Origin: DASUPK01 sp963819715
Lineage (GTDB): Bacteria; Actinomycetota; Thermoleophilia; Solirubrobacterales; 70-9
Direction of reading: 5' to 3'
Assembly: GCA_963819715.1 (NCBI GenBank)
Contig: CAWFXE010000002.1
Location: 620,001 to 684,000, forward strand
DNA: 64,000 nucleotides
Each line of letters opens with the position of its first letter. Position 1 is the first letter of the stretch. A program made the position numbers and the translations under genes. Below, piece by piece: positions 40,090 to 49,448 of this stretch. The notes under the pieces were generated by a model. That model searched no databases, was not told where the DNA came from, and saw only the letters and a list, made by a program, of their open reading frames with translations.

Positions 40090-43000
40090 TCGGCGCGGAA
40101 GACTCGGTGGCTCCCGGCCAGGCCCTTCAGCTCGAGCTCCCGCCCGCCGTCGAATCGGAGGCCGTTCCCGTTCCCGCTCGCCGCGGCGTCGCGCAGTTCC
40201 TCGGAAACGAGGATCTCGCTGCCGAGGGCCTCGGCGGCTATGCGGGCGGCGAGGATGACGTTCTTGCCGAAGTAGTCGCCCTCCTCGGAGATCACCTCGC
40301 CCGTGTGAAGTCCCATCCGGACATGGAGCGTCTCGCTCTCACCCGTCCGCTCGCGCTCCGCGAAGGCGCGCTGCACGGCGATGGCACACTCGAGCGCCTC
40401 GCAGGGATCTGGGAAGGCCAGCATGAATCCGTCGCCCTGGCTCTTCACCTCGTAGCCCTCGTGACGCGAGATCTGCTCTCGGAAGATCGCGTTGTGCTCG
40501 CGCAGGACCTCCAGCCAGCGCTCGTCGCCGAGCCGCTCAGTGAGCATCGTCGAATCCTCGATGTCGCTGAAGAGGATCGCAACGGTCCCGTCGGGTGCCG
40601 CGTGCGCGCGCATGTCCGGCCGCTCCTCCTCGAGGGCGGAGACCATCTCGTCGATCGAGGTCGTCACGTCCACCCCGCTCAGGCCCTGCGCCTCGAGGCG
40701 GTCGCGCAGAGCCCGCTCGACGATCCAGCGGGCGCCCATCTCCCGGGCAGTGCTGAGCACCGTCGAAAGCATCTCCTGGGCCAGCTCGCGGTCGTTGGCC
40801 TCGTCGCGGGCGAGCAGCAGCTCCGCCAGCCCCAGTCCGGAGAGGGCCATCCCAGGCCGGTCGCCCATCCGCGTCGCGATCTCGACGGCGTTGCCGAGGT
40901 GCCGCTCGGCATCCTCCATCCGCCCCATCGTGTGCGCCAGCAGCCCGAGGACGCGATCGACCGGGCCGTTGCATCCCGCGGCCCTCGCCACCACGATGAT
41001 CAGGCCCTCGTACGGGAGCAGCGCCTCGTACGCATGCGGCGCGCGCTTCTCGTCGCCGATCAGGGCGATCGCCTCGCCGATCAGCGACATCGCCGTGGCC
41101 CAGTTCGCGTCCCTCGGGATTGCGGCGAAGTCATCGCCCGCGAAGCGATCGAGCTCGCGCTGCGCCAGCTCGTCGTCCCCCGAGCGCGCCGCCAGTGTGA
41201 TCACGCCCCCGCGCCAGGCCGGGATGCCGGGGAAGCGCTCGGCCAGATCGCGCACGGCTGGCAGGAGCTCGGCGGCGCGGCCCTGCATGCTGCGGATCTG
41301 GGTCATCTGGATTCCGTAGTACTGCTGGGCCAGCGGCTGCTCGGCTCGATCTCCGGCCCTGCGGGCCTGCTCGGCCAGCCGCTCCGCCTCGTCGATCCTG
41401 CCGTCGAGCAGGACCCTCATCCCCCGCAGGGCGTAGGTGTGCCAGGTGTGCTCCGGCATCCGCAGCTCGTCCGCGAGCCTGGCGTACGCCGAGAGGTCGC
41501 GGTCCACGGCATCGACGTCGCCGAGCTCGAGATTGCCCCAGAGGCGATAGGCGTGGCCGCGCAGGACGGCCTCGCGGTCGCCGTGGGTCGAGCCGAGCTC
41601 CATCAGCTCCTCGGCGATCGCCAGCCGCTCGCGCGCCGCGTCCGGACCGGTTGGAAGGAAGATCTTGCGCTGCAGGGCGGCCGCGATGGATGCGGGCGCG
41701 TCGACCTCGCGGGCGATCTCGATGGCCTCGTCGACCAGCTGCGTCGACTCCACGAGATCGTTGTCGACCCAGTAGATCTCCGCCGATTTCGCGCTGAGCA
41801 GGGCCGCGCGGCGGGCGGTGCGCTCCGGCCCGATCCGCTCGAGCGCCTCGTCGATCAGGACGAGGAGCTTCTCGTCGAGGCGGCCGGCGTCGCTCATCAT
41901 CGCGATCCCGATCGTGGCTCCGACCAGGCTGTCGGTGTCGTCCAGGCGCCGAGCCGACTCGGCGGCGCGCTCGAACGCCCCCCGCGCATCCGCCACCCGG
42001 GCGGACTTCATCTCTGCCCCGCCCAGGGAGAGGAGCAGGCTGCAGTGGAGAGCCTCATCGGGCTCGTCCACCAGCTCGAGCACCTCGAGGGCGCGCCCGT
42101 AGACGTCGACGGCGTCCTCGTATGCGAGCTGCTCCATGTCCTGCTCGCCGGCCCGCTGCGCGTAGTCGATCGCCTTGGCCAGGTCGCCGCGTGGAGCGGC
42201 CTCGAGGAAGTGATGGGCGAGCTCACCCAGCCGGTCGCCGACATCACCGCCGCACATCTCCTCGATCGCCAGACCGGCCTTCTCGTGGAGCGCCGATCGC
42301 TTCGGCGGGTTGAGTTCCTCATACAGCGTGTCGCGAACCAGCGCGTGGGCGAAGGAGTAATGGCCATCGCCGAGGTCGGCGACGAGGCGCTCGGCGATCG
42401 CCTCATCGGCCGCCTTCATCAACCGCTCCGGCTGGAATTGCGCGACTCGCCAGACCAGCTCCCGATCGAAATCACGGCCGATCACGGCGGCAACACGCAA
42501 TGCCTCGTTGGTCTCCTCGCCGAGGCGATCGAGGCGCCGGCCGACGACCTCGCGCACGCCCTGCGGGATCTCGAGCTCAGCGGCGCTCCCACCCGCGGTC
42601 AGCTTGCCCTCGCTGGCGAGAAGCCGGACGACCTCGCCGACGAAGAAGGGATTGCCGTCGGTCTGCTCCTGGACCGCGTCGGCGAGGCCGGGCGGAGCCG
42701 GAGAGCCCGCGGTCATCTCGATGTATCGCTCGACCGCGGCGATGGAGAGGCCGCGCAGCGGAATTCGCCCGCTGCCCTCGATCCCGGACATCTCCCCCAG
42801 CATCCGGGCGAGCGGATGATGGCGCCCGAGCTCGACGTCGCGATACGTGCCGAGTATGAGCAGGCCGCTCGAGGCAAGCTCGCGCGCCGCGAAACGGAGG
42901 AGCAGCAGCGAGGGCTCGTCGGCCCAGTGGAGGTCGTCTAGCACGATCACGATCGGGCGGTCCCTGGCGGCGGCCAGCAACAGGCTCGTCACCGAATCGA

Positions 43001-44378
43001 AGAGGCGGAAGCGCGCCTCCTCGGAGTCGCTGCCGCTCGCCGGCTCGATGTCGAGCTTCTCGGCGATCTCGGGCACGAGCTGGGCGACCTCCGCCGCGTT
43101 GCCGCCCAGCTGCCAGGCAAGCGCGACCGGGTCGGCGTCTCGCGCGTACGAGCGGATCGCCTGGACCCACGGCCAGTACGCCGGCGCGCCCTCGTCCTCG
43201 CGGCAGCGGCCCCAGTAGACACGGGCGCCGCTGACGCGCGCGTAGGTGGCCAGCTCCTCCGAGGCGCGGGTCTTTCCGATCCCGGGCTCGCCGACGAGCA
43301 GCTGCAGGGAGCCGCGTCCGGCCAGCGCCGTGTCCACCGCCTCCCGGAGGCGCTCGAGTTCCCTCTCCCGGCCCACGAAGACGCCTCCGGCGAGGCCCTC
43401 CAGCGGGTTGGCGGGCCGTTCCTCGGTCGCCTCCTCGGGAGGCTCCTCGAGCGCGGCGAGCATCAGCTTGCGCGCCTCGGTGGCGTTGGCAGGACGATCC
43501 TCGGGGCTCTTGGCGAGCAGTCCGAGCACAGCCCGGTCGAGCGCCTCGGGCACCTCGGCGTTGTGGCGCGAGGGCGGCACCGGGTCTGCGTGCAGGTGCT
43601 GGGAGATGATCGACACCGCGTCGTCGCCCGGGAAGGGCGGCTGGCCGGTGAGCATCTCGTAGAGCAGGGCGCCGAGCGAGTAGAGGTCGCTCTTCGGACC
43701 CGCGGCATCGCCGAGCGCCTGCTCGGGCGGCAGATAGGCGACCGTGCCGACGAGGGTGCCACCGCTGACGCGGGCGCGCGCCTCGGTCGTCGCCAGGCCG
43801 AAGTCGCCGAGCCGGGCGTGGCCGTCGTCGTCGATCCAGACGTTCGCTGGCTTCAGGTCGCGATGAACGGTGCCTCGAGAGTGCGCGTGCTCGAGCGCAC
43901 GGCTGACGTCGGCTGCGATCTCGACCGTGCGCTGGACCTCCAGCTTCCCTCCCGCCGCGGCGAGCAGTCCCTCGACGTCGCCGCCGGGCATATAGCGGCT
44001 GACGATGAACGGGTTCCCGTCCTCCTCACCGGTGTCCAGAACCGGCACCACGTGGGGGTGATCGCCCAGCTTCCGCATGGCGTCCGCCTCGCGGCGCGCC
44101 CTCGCCTGGATCGAGGCGCCGACGCCCTCGGTGTCGTAGAGCGCGACCGCGACCTCGGTGCCGGTCGCGGTGTCGTCGGAGAGGTAGACGCGCTTGCGAC
44201 CGCCCTGGCCGAGGAACCGCCGCACCCGGTAGCGGCCGGCGATCTCGCCGGGAACATCGGCGGGGAGGGGCTCGGAGCGGGGCGGCGCGGCGACCGGCTC
44301 AGCGATCAGCTCGCTGCCGCACGAATCGCAGAATCGTGCGCCCTCGCGATTCTCGTTGCCGCAGGACGGACACCGCAT
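40062..44378 (-). CDS. Ser/Thr-kinase-like, AAA-ATPase, TPR, adenylate-cyclase fusion
   Basis: 1438 residues. Order: zinc ribbon (C3, C6, C17, C20); kinase domain (about 47-320) with HRDLKPANV and DFGLA; AAA-type ATPase (Walker A GEPGIGKT, Walker B IVIVLDDLHWAD); TPR-like helices; class III cyclase domain (last about 180) with metal Asp in LFSDIEDST and KSQGDGFMLAF. The kinase VAIK Lys is replaced (VAVALYD), but Lys62 lies in the glycine loop GQGGRKRVY, where WNK kinases keep their catalytic Lys. In the cyclase, the transition-state Asn is Ile (NVILAARIA). Signal inputs are unknown; cyclase activity needs testing. Confidence 0.88.
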   Translation of the reverse strand: MRCPSCGNENREGARFCDSCGSELIAEPVAAPPRSEPLPADVPGEIAGRYRVRRFLGQGGRKRVYLSDDTATGTEVAVALYDTEGVGASIQARARREADAMRKLGDHPHVVPVLDTGEEDGNPFIVSRYMPGGDVEGLLAAAGGKLEVQRTVEIAADVSRALEHAHSRGTVHRDLKPANVWIDDDGHARLGDFGLATTEARARVSGGTLVGTVAYLPPEQALGDAAGPKSDLYSLGALLYEMLTGQPPFPGDDAVSIISQHLHADPVPPSRHNAEVPEALDRAVLGLLAKSPEDRPANATEARKLMLAALEEPPEEATEERPANPLEGLAGGVFVGRERELERLREAVDTALAGRGSLQLLVGEPGIGKTRASEELATYARVSGARVYWGRCREDEGAPAYWPWVQAIRSYARDADPVALAWQLGGNAAEVAQLVPEIAEKLDIEPASGSDSEEARFRLFDSVTSLLLAAARDRPIVIVLDDLHWADEPSLLLLRFAARELASSGLLILGTYRDVELGRHHPLARMLGEMSGIEGSGRIPLRGLSIAAVERYIEMTAGSPAPPGLADAVQEQTDGNPFFVGEVVRLLASEGKLTAGGSAAELEIPQGVREVVGRRLDRLGEETNEALRVAAVIGRDFDRELVWRVAQFQPERLMKAADEAIAERLVADLGDGHYSFAHALVRDTLYEELNPPKRSALHEKAGLAIEEMCGGDVGDRLGELAHHFLEAAPRGDLAKAIDYAQRAGEQDMEQLAYEDAVDVYGRALEVLELVDEPDEALHCSLLLSLGGAEMKSARVADARGAFERAAESARRLDDTDSLVGATIGIAMMSDAGRLDEKLLVLIDEALERIGPERTARRAALLSAKSAEIYWVDNDLVESTQLVDEAIEIAREVDAPASIAAALQRKIFLPTGPDAARERLAIAEELMELGSTHGDREAVLRGHAYRLWGNLELGDVDAVDRDLSAYARLADELRMPEHTWHTYALRGMRVLLDGRIDEAERLAEQARRAGDRAEQPLAQQYYGIQMTQIRSMQGRAAELLPAVRDLAERFPGIPAWRGGVITLAARSGDDELAQRELDRFAGDDFAAIPRDANWATAMSLIGEAIALIGDEKRAPHAYEALLPYEGLIIVVARAAGCNGPVDRVLGLLAHTMGRMEDAERHLGNAVEIATRMGDRPGMALSGLGLAELLLARDEANDRELAQEMLSTVLSTAREMGARWIVERALRDRLEAQGLSGVDVTTSIDEMVSALEEERPDMRAHAAPDGTVAILFSDIEDSTMLTERLGDERWLEVLREHNAIFREQISRHEGYEVKSQGDGFMLAFPDPCEALECAIAVQRAFAERERTGESETLHVRMGLHTGEVISEEGDYFGKNVILAARIAAEALGSEILVSEELRDAAASGNGNGLRFDGGRELELKGLAGSHRVFRAEWAAQETAA

Positions 44379-44425
44379 GCCCGCCGATTATCCCAGCCGC
44401 CCCCGGCCGGCAGTACTGTCGCCCA

Positions 44426-45022
44426 ATGGCGAGAATCGCGACGGCGGACGACACGGAGGCCGTGCTGGCGACGCTCGTCGCCGCGTTCGACCGGGATCCG
44501 CTCTGGTCCTGGGTCTGCCCGGACCCGGACAGGCGGGCGGCCCAGCACGCCGGCATCCTCGGCCTCTACGTCGAGTGCGCCCTGCCGAGGGGCGGGGTCT
44601 GGATGAGCGATGAGGCCGCCTCGTCGGCGGCGGTCTTCACCCAGCCCGGTGAGGCCGAGCTCACCGAGGACGCCGAGGCCCGGCTCCACTCCTTCCTCGC
44701 CGAGGAGCTCGGGGGGCACGCTCCGGCTGTCGAGGAAACGCTTCGGCGCTTCGAGGCGGCCACGCCGGCCGAGCCGCCCTTCTACTACCTGAGCTTCCTC
44801 GGCACGCATCCCAATCGCCGCGGGAACGGCATCGGCATGGGGCTGCTGGCGGAGATCGCGGAGGAGGCGGACCGGGACGACCGGCCGACCTACCTCGAGT
44901 CCACCAACCCGGCCAACAACCCCAGGTACGAGCGACATGGCTTCAGGGCGCAGGGCGGCTTCACGACCCCTGACGATCTGCGCACCGTGACGACGATGTG
45001 GCGCGACCCGCTCAGCCGTTGA
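44426..45022 (+). CDS. GNAT-family acetyltransferase
   Basis: The acetyl-CoA loop LGTHPNRRGNGIGMGLLAEI (R/Q-x-x-G-x-G/A) and the C-terminal YLESTNPANNPRYERHGF are standard GNAT elements. Homologues of this length (198) acetylate small molecules or protein N-termini. ATG 44,426 has TACTGT 14 bases before it and little room for a ribosome site, so it is probably leaderless. The stop overlaps the FGGY kinase stop by 11 bases on the other strand. Confidence 0.85.
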   Translation: MARIATADDTEAVLATLVAAFDRDPLWSWVCPDPDRRAAQHAGILGLYVECALPRGGVWMSDEAASSAAVFTQPGEAELTEDAEARLHSFLAEELGGHAPAVEETLRRFEAATPAEPPFYYLSFLGTHPNRRGNGIGMGLLAEIAEEADRDDRPTYLESTNPANNPRYERHGFRAQGGFTTPDDLRTVTTMWRDPLSR

Positions 45023-46550
45023 GGCGCGCGAACATCTTGCGCTGCGCCTTGTAGAGCCCCGGGAACTCGGCGTAGAGACGGTCGTAAGCCTCGCGATTGG
45101 CCGGGTCGGGCTCGAACACGCGCTCGACCGGGACCAGCTCGCGGACCTCGTTCCTGGAGATCGCACCGACGCCGAGTGCGGCGAAGAGCGCCGCGCCGCG
45201 GAGGTTGGCGTGCGTCGGGTCCGCGACGCGCTCGATCGTCCGGTCCATCACGTCGGCGTGGATCTGGCACCAGAGGCTGGAGATCGCCCCACCCCCGAAG
45301 ATGCGCAGCGGATCCAGCCGCCGCTTCGCGAACCCCTCGACGGCCTCGCCCAGCCAGCGGCTGTTGTACGCGACGCCCTCGAGCACTGAGCGGACAAGGT
45401 CGGCGTTGCCGGTCTCGACCGACAGGTTGTGCCAGCCGCCGCGGGCGTTGCGGTCGTCCACCGGGGAGCGCTCCCCGGCCAGCCAGGGGGTGAAGATCGC
45501 GCCGCCGCTGCCCGGCGGCGAGTTCGCGGCCAGTTCGATCAGGCGCTCGAACTCGCCCGGCTCCCCGAGGGTGAAGCTGTCGCGCAGCCAGCGCAGGCAG
45601 AGGCCCGCGGCCTCGTGGTTGTTCGCGACCAGGTAGCTGCTCGAATCCAGGCCCGGGACCGTGGCGATCGAGTGAAGAGCGTCGGTCTTCTTGCGGGGGA
45701 ATGGCAGAGAGATCCAGGAGGTGGTGCTGATCGTGGTGTGCGCCTGGCCCTCGCCGATCGCGCCGCAGCCGAGAGCCGCCGAGTGCAGGTCCGGCGTCCC
45801 GGTGACGACCTGCGCGTCCGGGCTGATGCCGAGCTCCGAAGCGACCTCCGGGCGCACCGTCCCGATCAGCGAGCCCGTCTCGACCAGCGGCGGCAGCTTG
45901 CCGGCGTCGAGTCCCAGCTTGCGGACGAGAACCGGGTCGTATTCCAGCCGGTCGAGACGGCGGTTGTCGGTGAGCCATGCCGCGCTCATCGAGGCGTGGG
46001 TGGCGGCGGCCCGGCCGGTGAAGCGCATGCTCAGGTAGTCGACCGGTTCCAGATACCAGCGCGCCGCCGCGGCGATCTCGGGCTCGTCGCGCTCGAGGCG
46101 AAGCATGTGGCTGACCGGGTCGCCCCCGAACGGGGAGGGCACGCCGCCCGTGTGGCGGACCCAGGTGGCCAGCGCGCGGGGCGAGTAGCCCAGCAGGGGA
46201 CCGCCGATCGCCTCGCGCGTGCGACGCCCGCCACGGGTGTCGAGCCACATCAGGCATGGGCCGACGGGCTCCCCGGACTCGTCGACCGGGATCGTGCTCG
46301 CCCACTGGCCTGTGCAGGACACCGCGGCGACGCTCTCAGCCGGGATGCCCTTCAAGACCGACCGGGACAGCTCGCGAACCATGTCCCACCATGCCGACGC
46401 GTCCTGGACCGCGCCGCCACCCGGGAGCCGCTCGGTCTCGCAGTCGCGCTGGGCGACGGCGGCGACCTCCCCGGTCAGCGACACCGCCCCGACCTTGAGC
46501 GCGCCGCTGCCCAGATCGACCGCGAGCGCGAACCGCTCGTCTCGGTTCAC
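45012..46550 (-). CDS. FGGY-family carbohydrate kinase
   Basis: N-domain FALAVDLGSGALKVGAVSLT, the QWASTIPVDESGEPVGPCLM segment, and C-domain TGTPDLHSAALGCGAI with PWLAGERSP and RIFGGGAISSLWCQI make this a 512-residue FGGY kinase of the xylulose/gluconate/sugar type. The phosphate-1 loop is DLGSGALK instead of DIGTTSTK. The substrate cannot be assigned. Its ATG overlaps the stop of the PLP enzyme by four bases, so the two form one translational unit. A linked substrate pathway (sugar kinase plus lyase) is plausible. Confidence 0.82.
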   Translation of the reverse strand: MNRDERFALAVDLGSGALKVGAVSLTGEVAAVAQRDCETERLPGGGAVQDASAWWDMVRELSRSVLKGIPAESVAAVSCTGQWASTIPVDESGEPVGPCLMWLDTRGGRRTREAIGGPLLGYSPRALATWVRHTGGVPSPFGGDPVSHMLRLERDEPEIAAAARWYLEPVDYLSMRFTGRAAATHASMSAAWLTDNRRLDRLEYDPVLVRKLGLDAGKLPPLVETGSLIGTVRPEVASELGISPDAQVVTGTPDLHSAALGCGAIGEGQAHTTISTTSWISLPFPRKKTDALHSIATVPGLDSSSYLVANNHEAAGLCLRWLRDSFTLGEPGEFERLIELAANSPPGSGGAIFTPWLAGERSPVDDRNARGGWHNLSVETGNADLVRSVLEGVAYNSRWLGEAVEGFAKRRLDPLRIFGGGAISSLWCQIHADVMDRTIERVADPTHANLRGAALFAALGVGAISRNEVRELVPVERVFEPDPANREAYDRLYAEFPGLYKAQRKMFARLNG

Positions 46551-47947
46551 GCCGCCGGAACCGCTTGCTGCGAATCCATCAGCTGAGTCATGACGCTGCG
46601 GATCATCTCCTCCGCTTCCGCGTTGAGGCCGCCGGGAACGCCGCCGTAGACGGCGCTCGACTCGGCCGGCTCGTCGCCCTTCTCGCGCGCGTAGGCGACG
46701 GCCGCGGCGAGATCTTCAGCCCACGCCTCCACGACGCCGGGCTGGGTCTGCGGCCGGGTGACCGCCATGTGAATGGCGTTCGGGTACTGGAGGCCATTGA
46801 GGCGCCAGCCGCGCCGCTTCATCTCGTCGTTCACGTGGTAGATGTCGAACTCCTCCGATCTGAAGGCGAAGAGGAAGGTCGCCTCGCCCATGATGCGCAG
46901 CTCGTCGTGCGAGCGGACCGCCTCCATCATCGCGGCCGCGGCGTCGAAGATCCGCTTGGCGTATTCGCGGTAGCCCTCGCGGCCGATCGAGACGAGCGAA
47001 GCCCAGGTCGCCGCGAGCAGGCCGTCGGAGCGCGAGCCCTCGATGCCGGGCGAGAAGTACTTGCCACCGCTCCAATCCGGCATGAAGAAGTAGCAGCGGT
47101 TGCGCAGCTCACGGTCGCGGAAAAGGAGCGTCGAGGTCCCCTTGAGGCCGTAGCCGTACTTGTGGGTGTCGGCCGAGATGCTGGTGACGCCGGGAACGCG
47201 GAAGTCGAAGGGCGGAATCGGCAGGCCGAGCTCCTCCCCGAAAGGAAGGAGATAGCCGCCGAGGCAGCCATCGACGTGCATCCCGACGCCGCGCTCGGTG
47301 GCCAGGTTCGCGAGATCGGCGATCGGGTCGATCGTGCCGTAGCCGTAGTTGCCGGCCGAGCCCATGATCGCGATCGTGTTCTCGTCGATCAGCTCCGCGA
47401 CGGTCTCCGGCCTGACGAGGGTCGTCTCGGGGTCGACCTCGGCGCGGCGCAGCTCGACGCCGAAGAGGTGACAGGCCTTGTCGAAAGCGACATGGCCGGT
47501 CTCCGGCTTCACCAGGTTGGGTCGCTCGATGCCGCGGGTCTCGCGCCCCTGCTCCCGATAGGCGAGCACGGCCTGGGCGATGCTGGCGCTGCCCCCGGAG
47601 GTGACCATCCCTGCAGGCTCGGCACCGTTGAGCTCGCCGGCGTGCATCAGGTCCAGGGCCATCGCGATGATCTCTCCCTCGAAACGCGTGGCGCTCGGGC
47701 ACATGTCGCGCTGAAGCGCGTTCTGATGCGCGAAGAGCCCGAACGCCTCCTTCAGGAAGGCGTAGTGGTCCCGGTCGCCGCAGTACATGGTCCCGGAGCA
47801 CCTGCCGTCCTCCCAGGCCGCGTCCTCCTCGCTCGCGATCGAGCGGAGCTCGGTGAGGATCTCCTCGCGCGAGCGGCCGCTGTCGGGAATCGCGCGATTG
47901 ACGCCGTAGCGCTCGGCGTAGGGATAGAAGTCGAAGAGGTCGCTCAT
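46547..47947 (-). CDS. group II PLP-dependent decarboxylase/sphingosine-1-phosphate lyase-like enzyme
   Basis: PLP fold type I: TSGGSASIAQAVLAYREQGR (phosphate site), HVDGCLGGYLLPFG, and SADTHKYGYGLKGTSTLLFR with the Schiff-base Lys after His, the signature of sphingosine-1-phosphate lyases and related decarboxylases. N-terminal SGTMYCGDRDHYAFLKEAFG is also lyase-like. It could split phosphorylated long-chain bases or decarboxylate amino acids. Coupling to a sugar-kinase-like gene suggests that it acts on a phosphorylated compound made by the kinase. Length 466 is normal. Confidence 0.82.
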   Translation of the reverse strand: MSDLFDFYPYAERYGVNRAIPDSGRSREEILTELRSIASEEDAAWEDGRCSGTMYCGDRDHYAFLKEAFGLFAHQNALQRDMCPSATRFEGEIIAMALDLMHAGELNGAEPAGMVTSGGSASIAQAVLAYREQGRETRGIERPNLVKPETGHVAFDKACHLFGVELRRAEVDPETTLVRPETVAELIDENTIAIMGSAGNYGYGTIDPIADLANLATERGVGMHVDGCLGGYLLPFGEELGLPIPPFDFRVPGVTSISADTHKYGYGLKGTSTLLFRDRELRNRCYFFMPDWSGGKYFSPGIEGSRSDGLLAATWASLVSIGREGYREYAKRIFDAAAAMMEAVRSHDELRIMGEATFLFAFRSEEFDIYHVNDEMKRRGWRLNGLQYPNAIHMAVTRPQTQPGVVEAWAEDLAAAVAYAREKGDEPAESSAVYGGVPGGLNAEAEEMIRSVMTQLMDSQQAVPAA

Positions 47948-48070
47948 GCCTTGGCTCCTTGGATCCGTGCCCAGTAAGTGCCCCCAACCTACGTGGTTAG
48001 CCCCGATGTAACCGGCGAGGGCGGCTCTACCCTCGAATCACCCCGATCAGCCGCACGAAAGGGGAAGAAG

Positions 48071-49435
48071 ATGAAACAAGATGAGCGGTTCAGGGTCGTG
48101 ATCGCCGGCGGGGGGGTTGCGGCCGTGGAGGCGGGGTTGGCGCTCCACGAGGCGGCGCACCGGCGCTTGGATCTCGAGTTGATCGCGCCCAATGACGAGC
48201 TCATCCTGCCCGCCCTGGCGGTTGCCGAGCCCTTCGGAATCACACCGCCTCCCGCGATGCCGCTTGCCGACCTCTGCCGGGACATCGGCGCTTCGCATCG
48301 CCGGGACATCCTCCGCGGCGTCGACGCTGGGGCACGGACTGCCCATACCGAGTCTGGAGCGGAGGTCTTCTTCGACGCGCTCCTGCTCGCGATCGGTGCG
48401 TCCACTGAGCCTGCGCTCCCCGGTGCGCTCACCTACCGCGGCATGCGCGACAACGCGCAGGTAGGTGAGTTGCTCCAAGCGGCCGAAAACAACGAGGTCG
48501 GCCGAATCGTGTTCGCAGTCCCCACGTCCATTCAATGGCCACTGCCGATCTACGAGTTGGCTCTACTCACCGCCACCGAACTCGATGAGCGGGGAACCGA
48601 CACCAAGCTGACCCTGGCCACCCATGAGAGTTCGCCGCTTTCCCTGTTCGGTAGGCGTGCAAGCGAAGCGGTGCGCGACCTGCTCGGTCAGGCGGCAGTG
48701 GAACTGGTCACCGGGGCCCGCGCTGCAGGCGTTCAGGCCGGTGGCCTCGCGCTGACCGACGGACGCGTTCTCCCCGCCGGCCGTGTGATCGCCTCACCAC
48801 GTCTGAAGGTTGAGCCGATCGACGGGATCCCGCAGGGGCCCGACGGCTTCATCGGCACCGACACAGCAATGCGGGTCGAGGGAACGCCGCGGGTCTACGC
48901 TGCAGGGGACTCGACCTGGTTCCCGATCAAGCAGGGAGGCGTGGCCGCCCAGCAGGCCGACACGGCCGCCACGGCCATCGCCTCTCTGGTCGACCCGGAC
49001 ATCGATGTGGAGGGCTTCAAACCCACGCTGCGTGGCGTCCTCTTCACCGGCGGCGCACCGCGCTACCTGCGTACCGAGATCGGCCGTCGCGCCGCTGCCT
49101 CGACTGACAGCGTTGCACCGCTCTGGTGGCCACCGGTCAAGGTCGCCGGGAAGCATCTCGCTCCCTACCTGGCCAAACGCGGCCTCGGTGTGACGTTGGA
49201 GGATCTCGAGCCCCTCGAGGGAGAGGCCCGCGGGGAGGCCGAGGTGGATCAGCGGGAGGCGCTGGATCTGGCTCTTGCAGCTGCTGATGCGGACGCCCGC
49301 GGAGGCGACTACCGGGCCGCCCTTCGCTGGCTGGACGTCGCCCAGGAACTCAACCTCGCACTCCCGGATGCATACGCGGAGAAACGGCGAGAGTGGGAGG
49401 CTTCGGCCGGACGGACTGAGGCTGAGCCCGCGTAG
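48071..49435 (+). CDS. FAD/NAD(P)-dependent oxidoreductase (SQR/FCSD-like)
   Basis: The N-terminal FAD motif FRVVIAGGGVAAVEAGLALH and the late FAD motif RVYAAGDSTWFPIKQGGVAA identify a pyridine-nucleotide-disulfide oxidoreductase-like flavoprotein. The overall layout resembles sulfide:quinone reductases, but the redox Cys pair is not evident, so the substrate may differ. About 60 C-terminal residues form an Ala/Asp-rich helical tail (EALDLALAAADADARGGDYR). ATG 48,071 has GGGGAAGAAG upstream; the frame upstream to 47,978 has no family similarity. Confidence 0.82.
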   Translation: MKQDERFRVVIAGGGVAAVEAGLALHEAAHRRLDLELIAPNDELILPALAVAEPFGITPPPAMPLADLCRDIGASHRRDILRGVDAGARTAHTESGAEVFFDALLLAIGASTEPALPGALTYRGMRDNAQVGELLQAAENNEVGRIVFAVPTSIQWPLPIYELALLTATELDERGTDTKLTLATHESSPLSLFGRRASEAVRDLLGQAAVELVTGARAAGVQAGGLALTDGRVLPAGRVIASPRLKVEPIDGIPQGPDGFIGTDTAMRVEGTPRVYAAGDSTWFPIKQGGVAAQQADTAATAIASLVDPDIDVEGFKPTLRGVLFTGGAPRYLRTEIGRRAAASTDSVAPLWWPPVKVAGKHLAPYLAKRGLGVTLEDLEPLEGEARGEAEVDQREALDLALAAADADARGGDYRAALRWLDVAQELNLALPDAYAEKRREWEASAGRTEAEPA

Positions 49436-49448
49436 CCGGGAGACGCCA

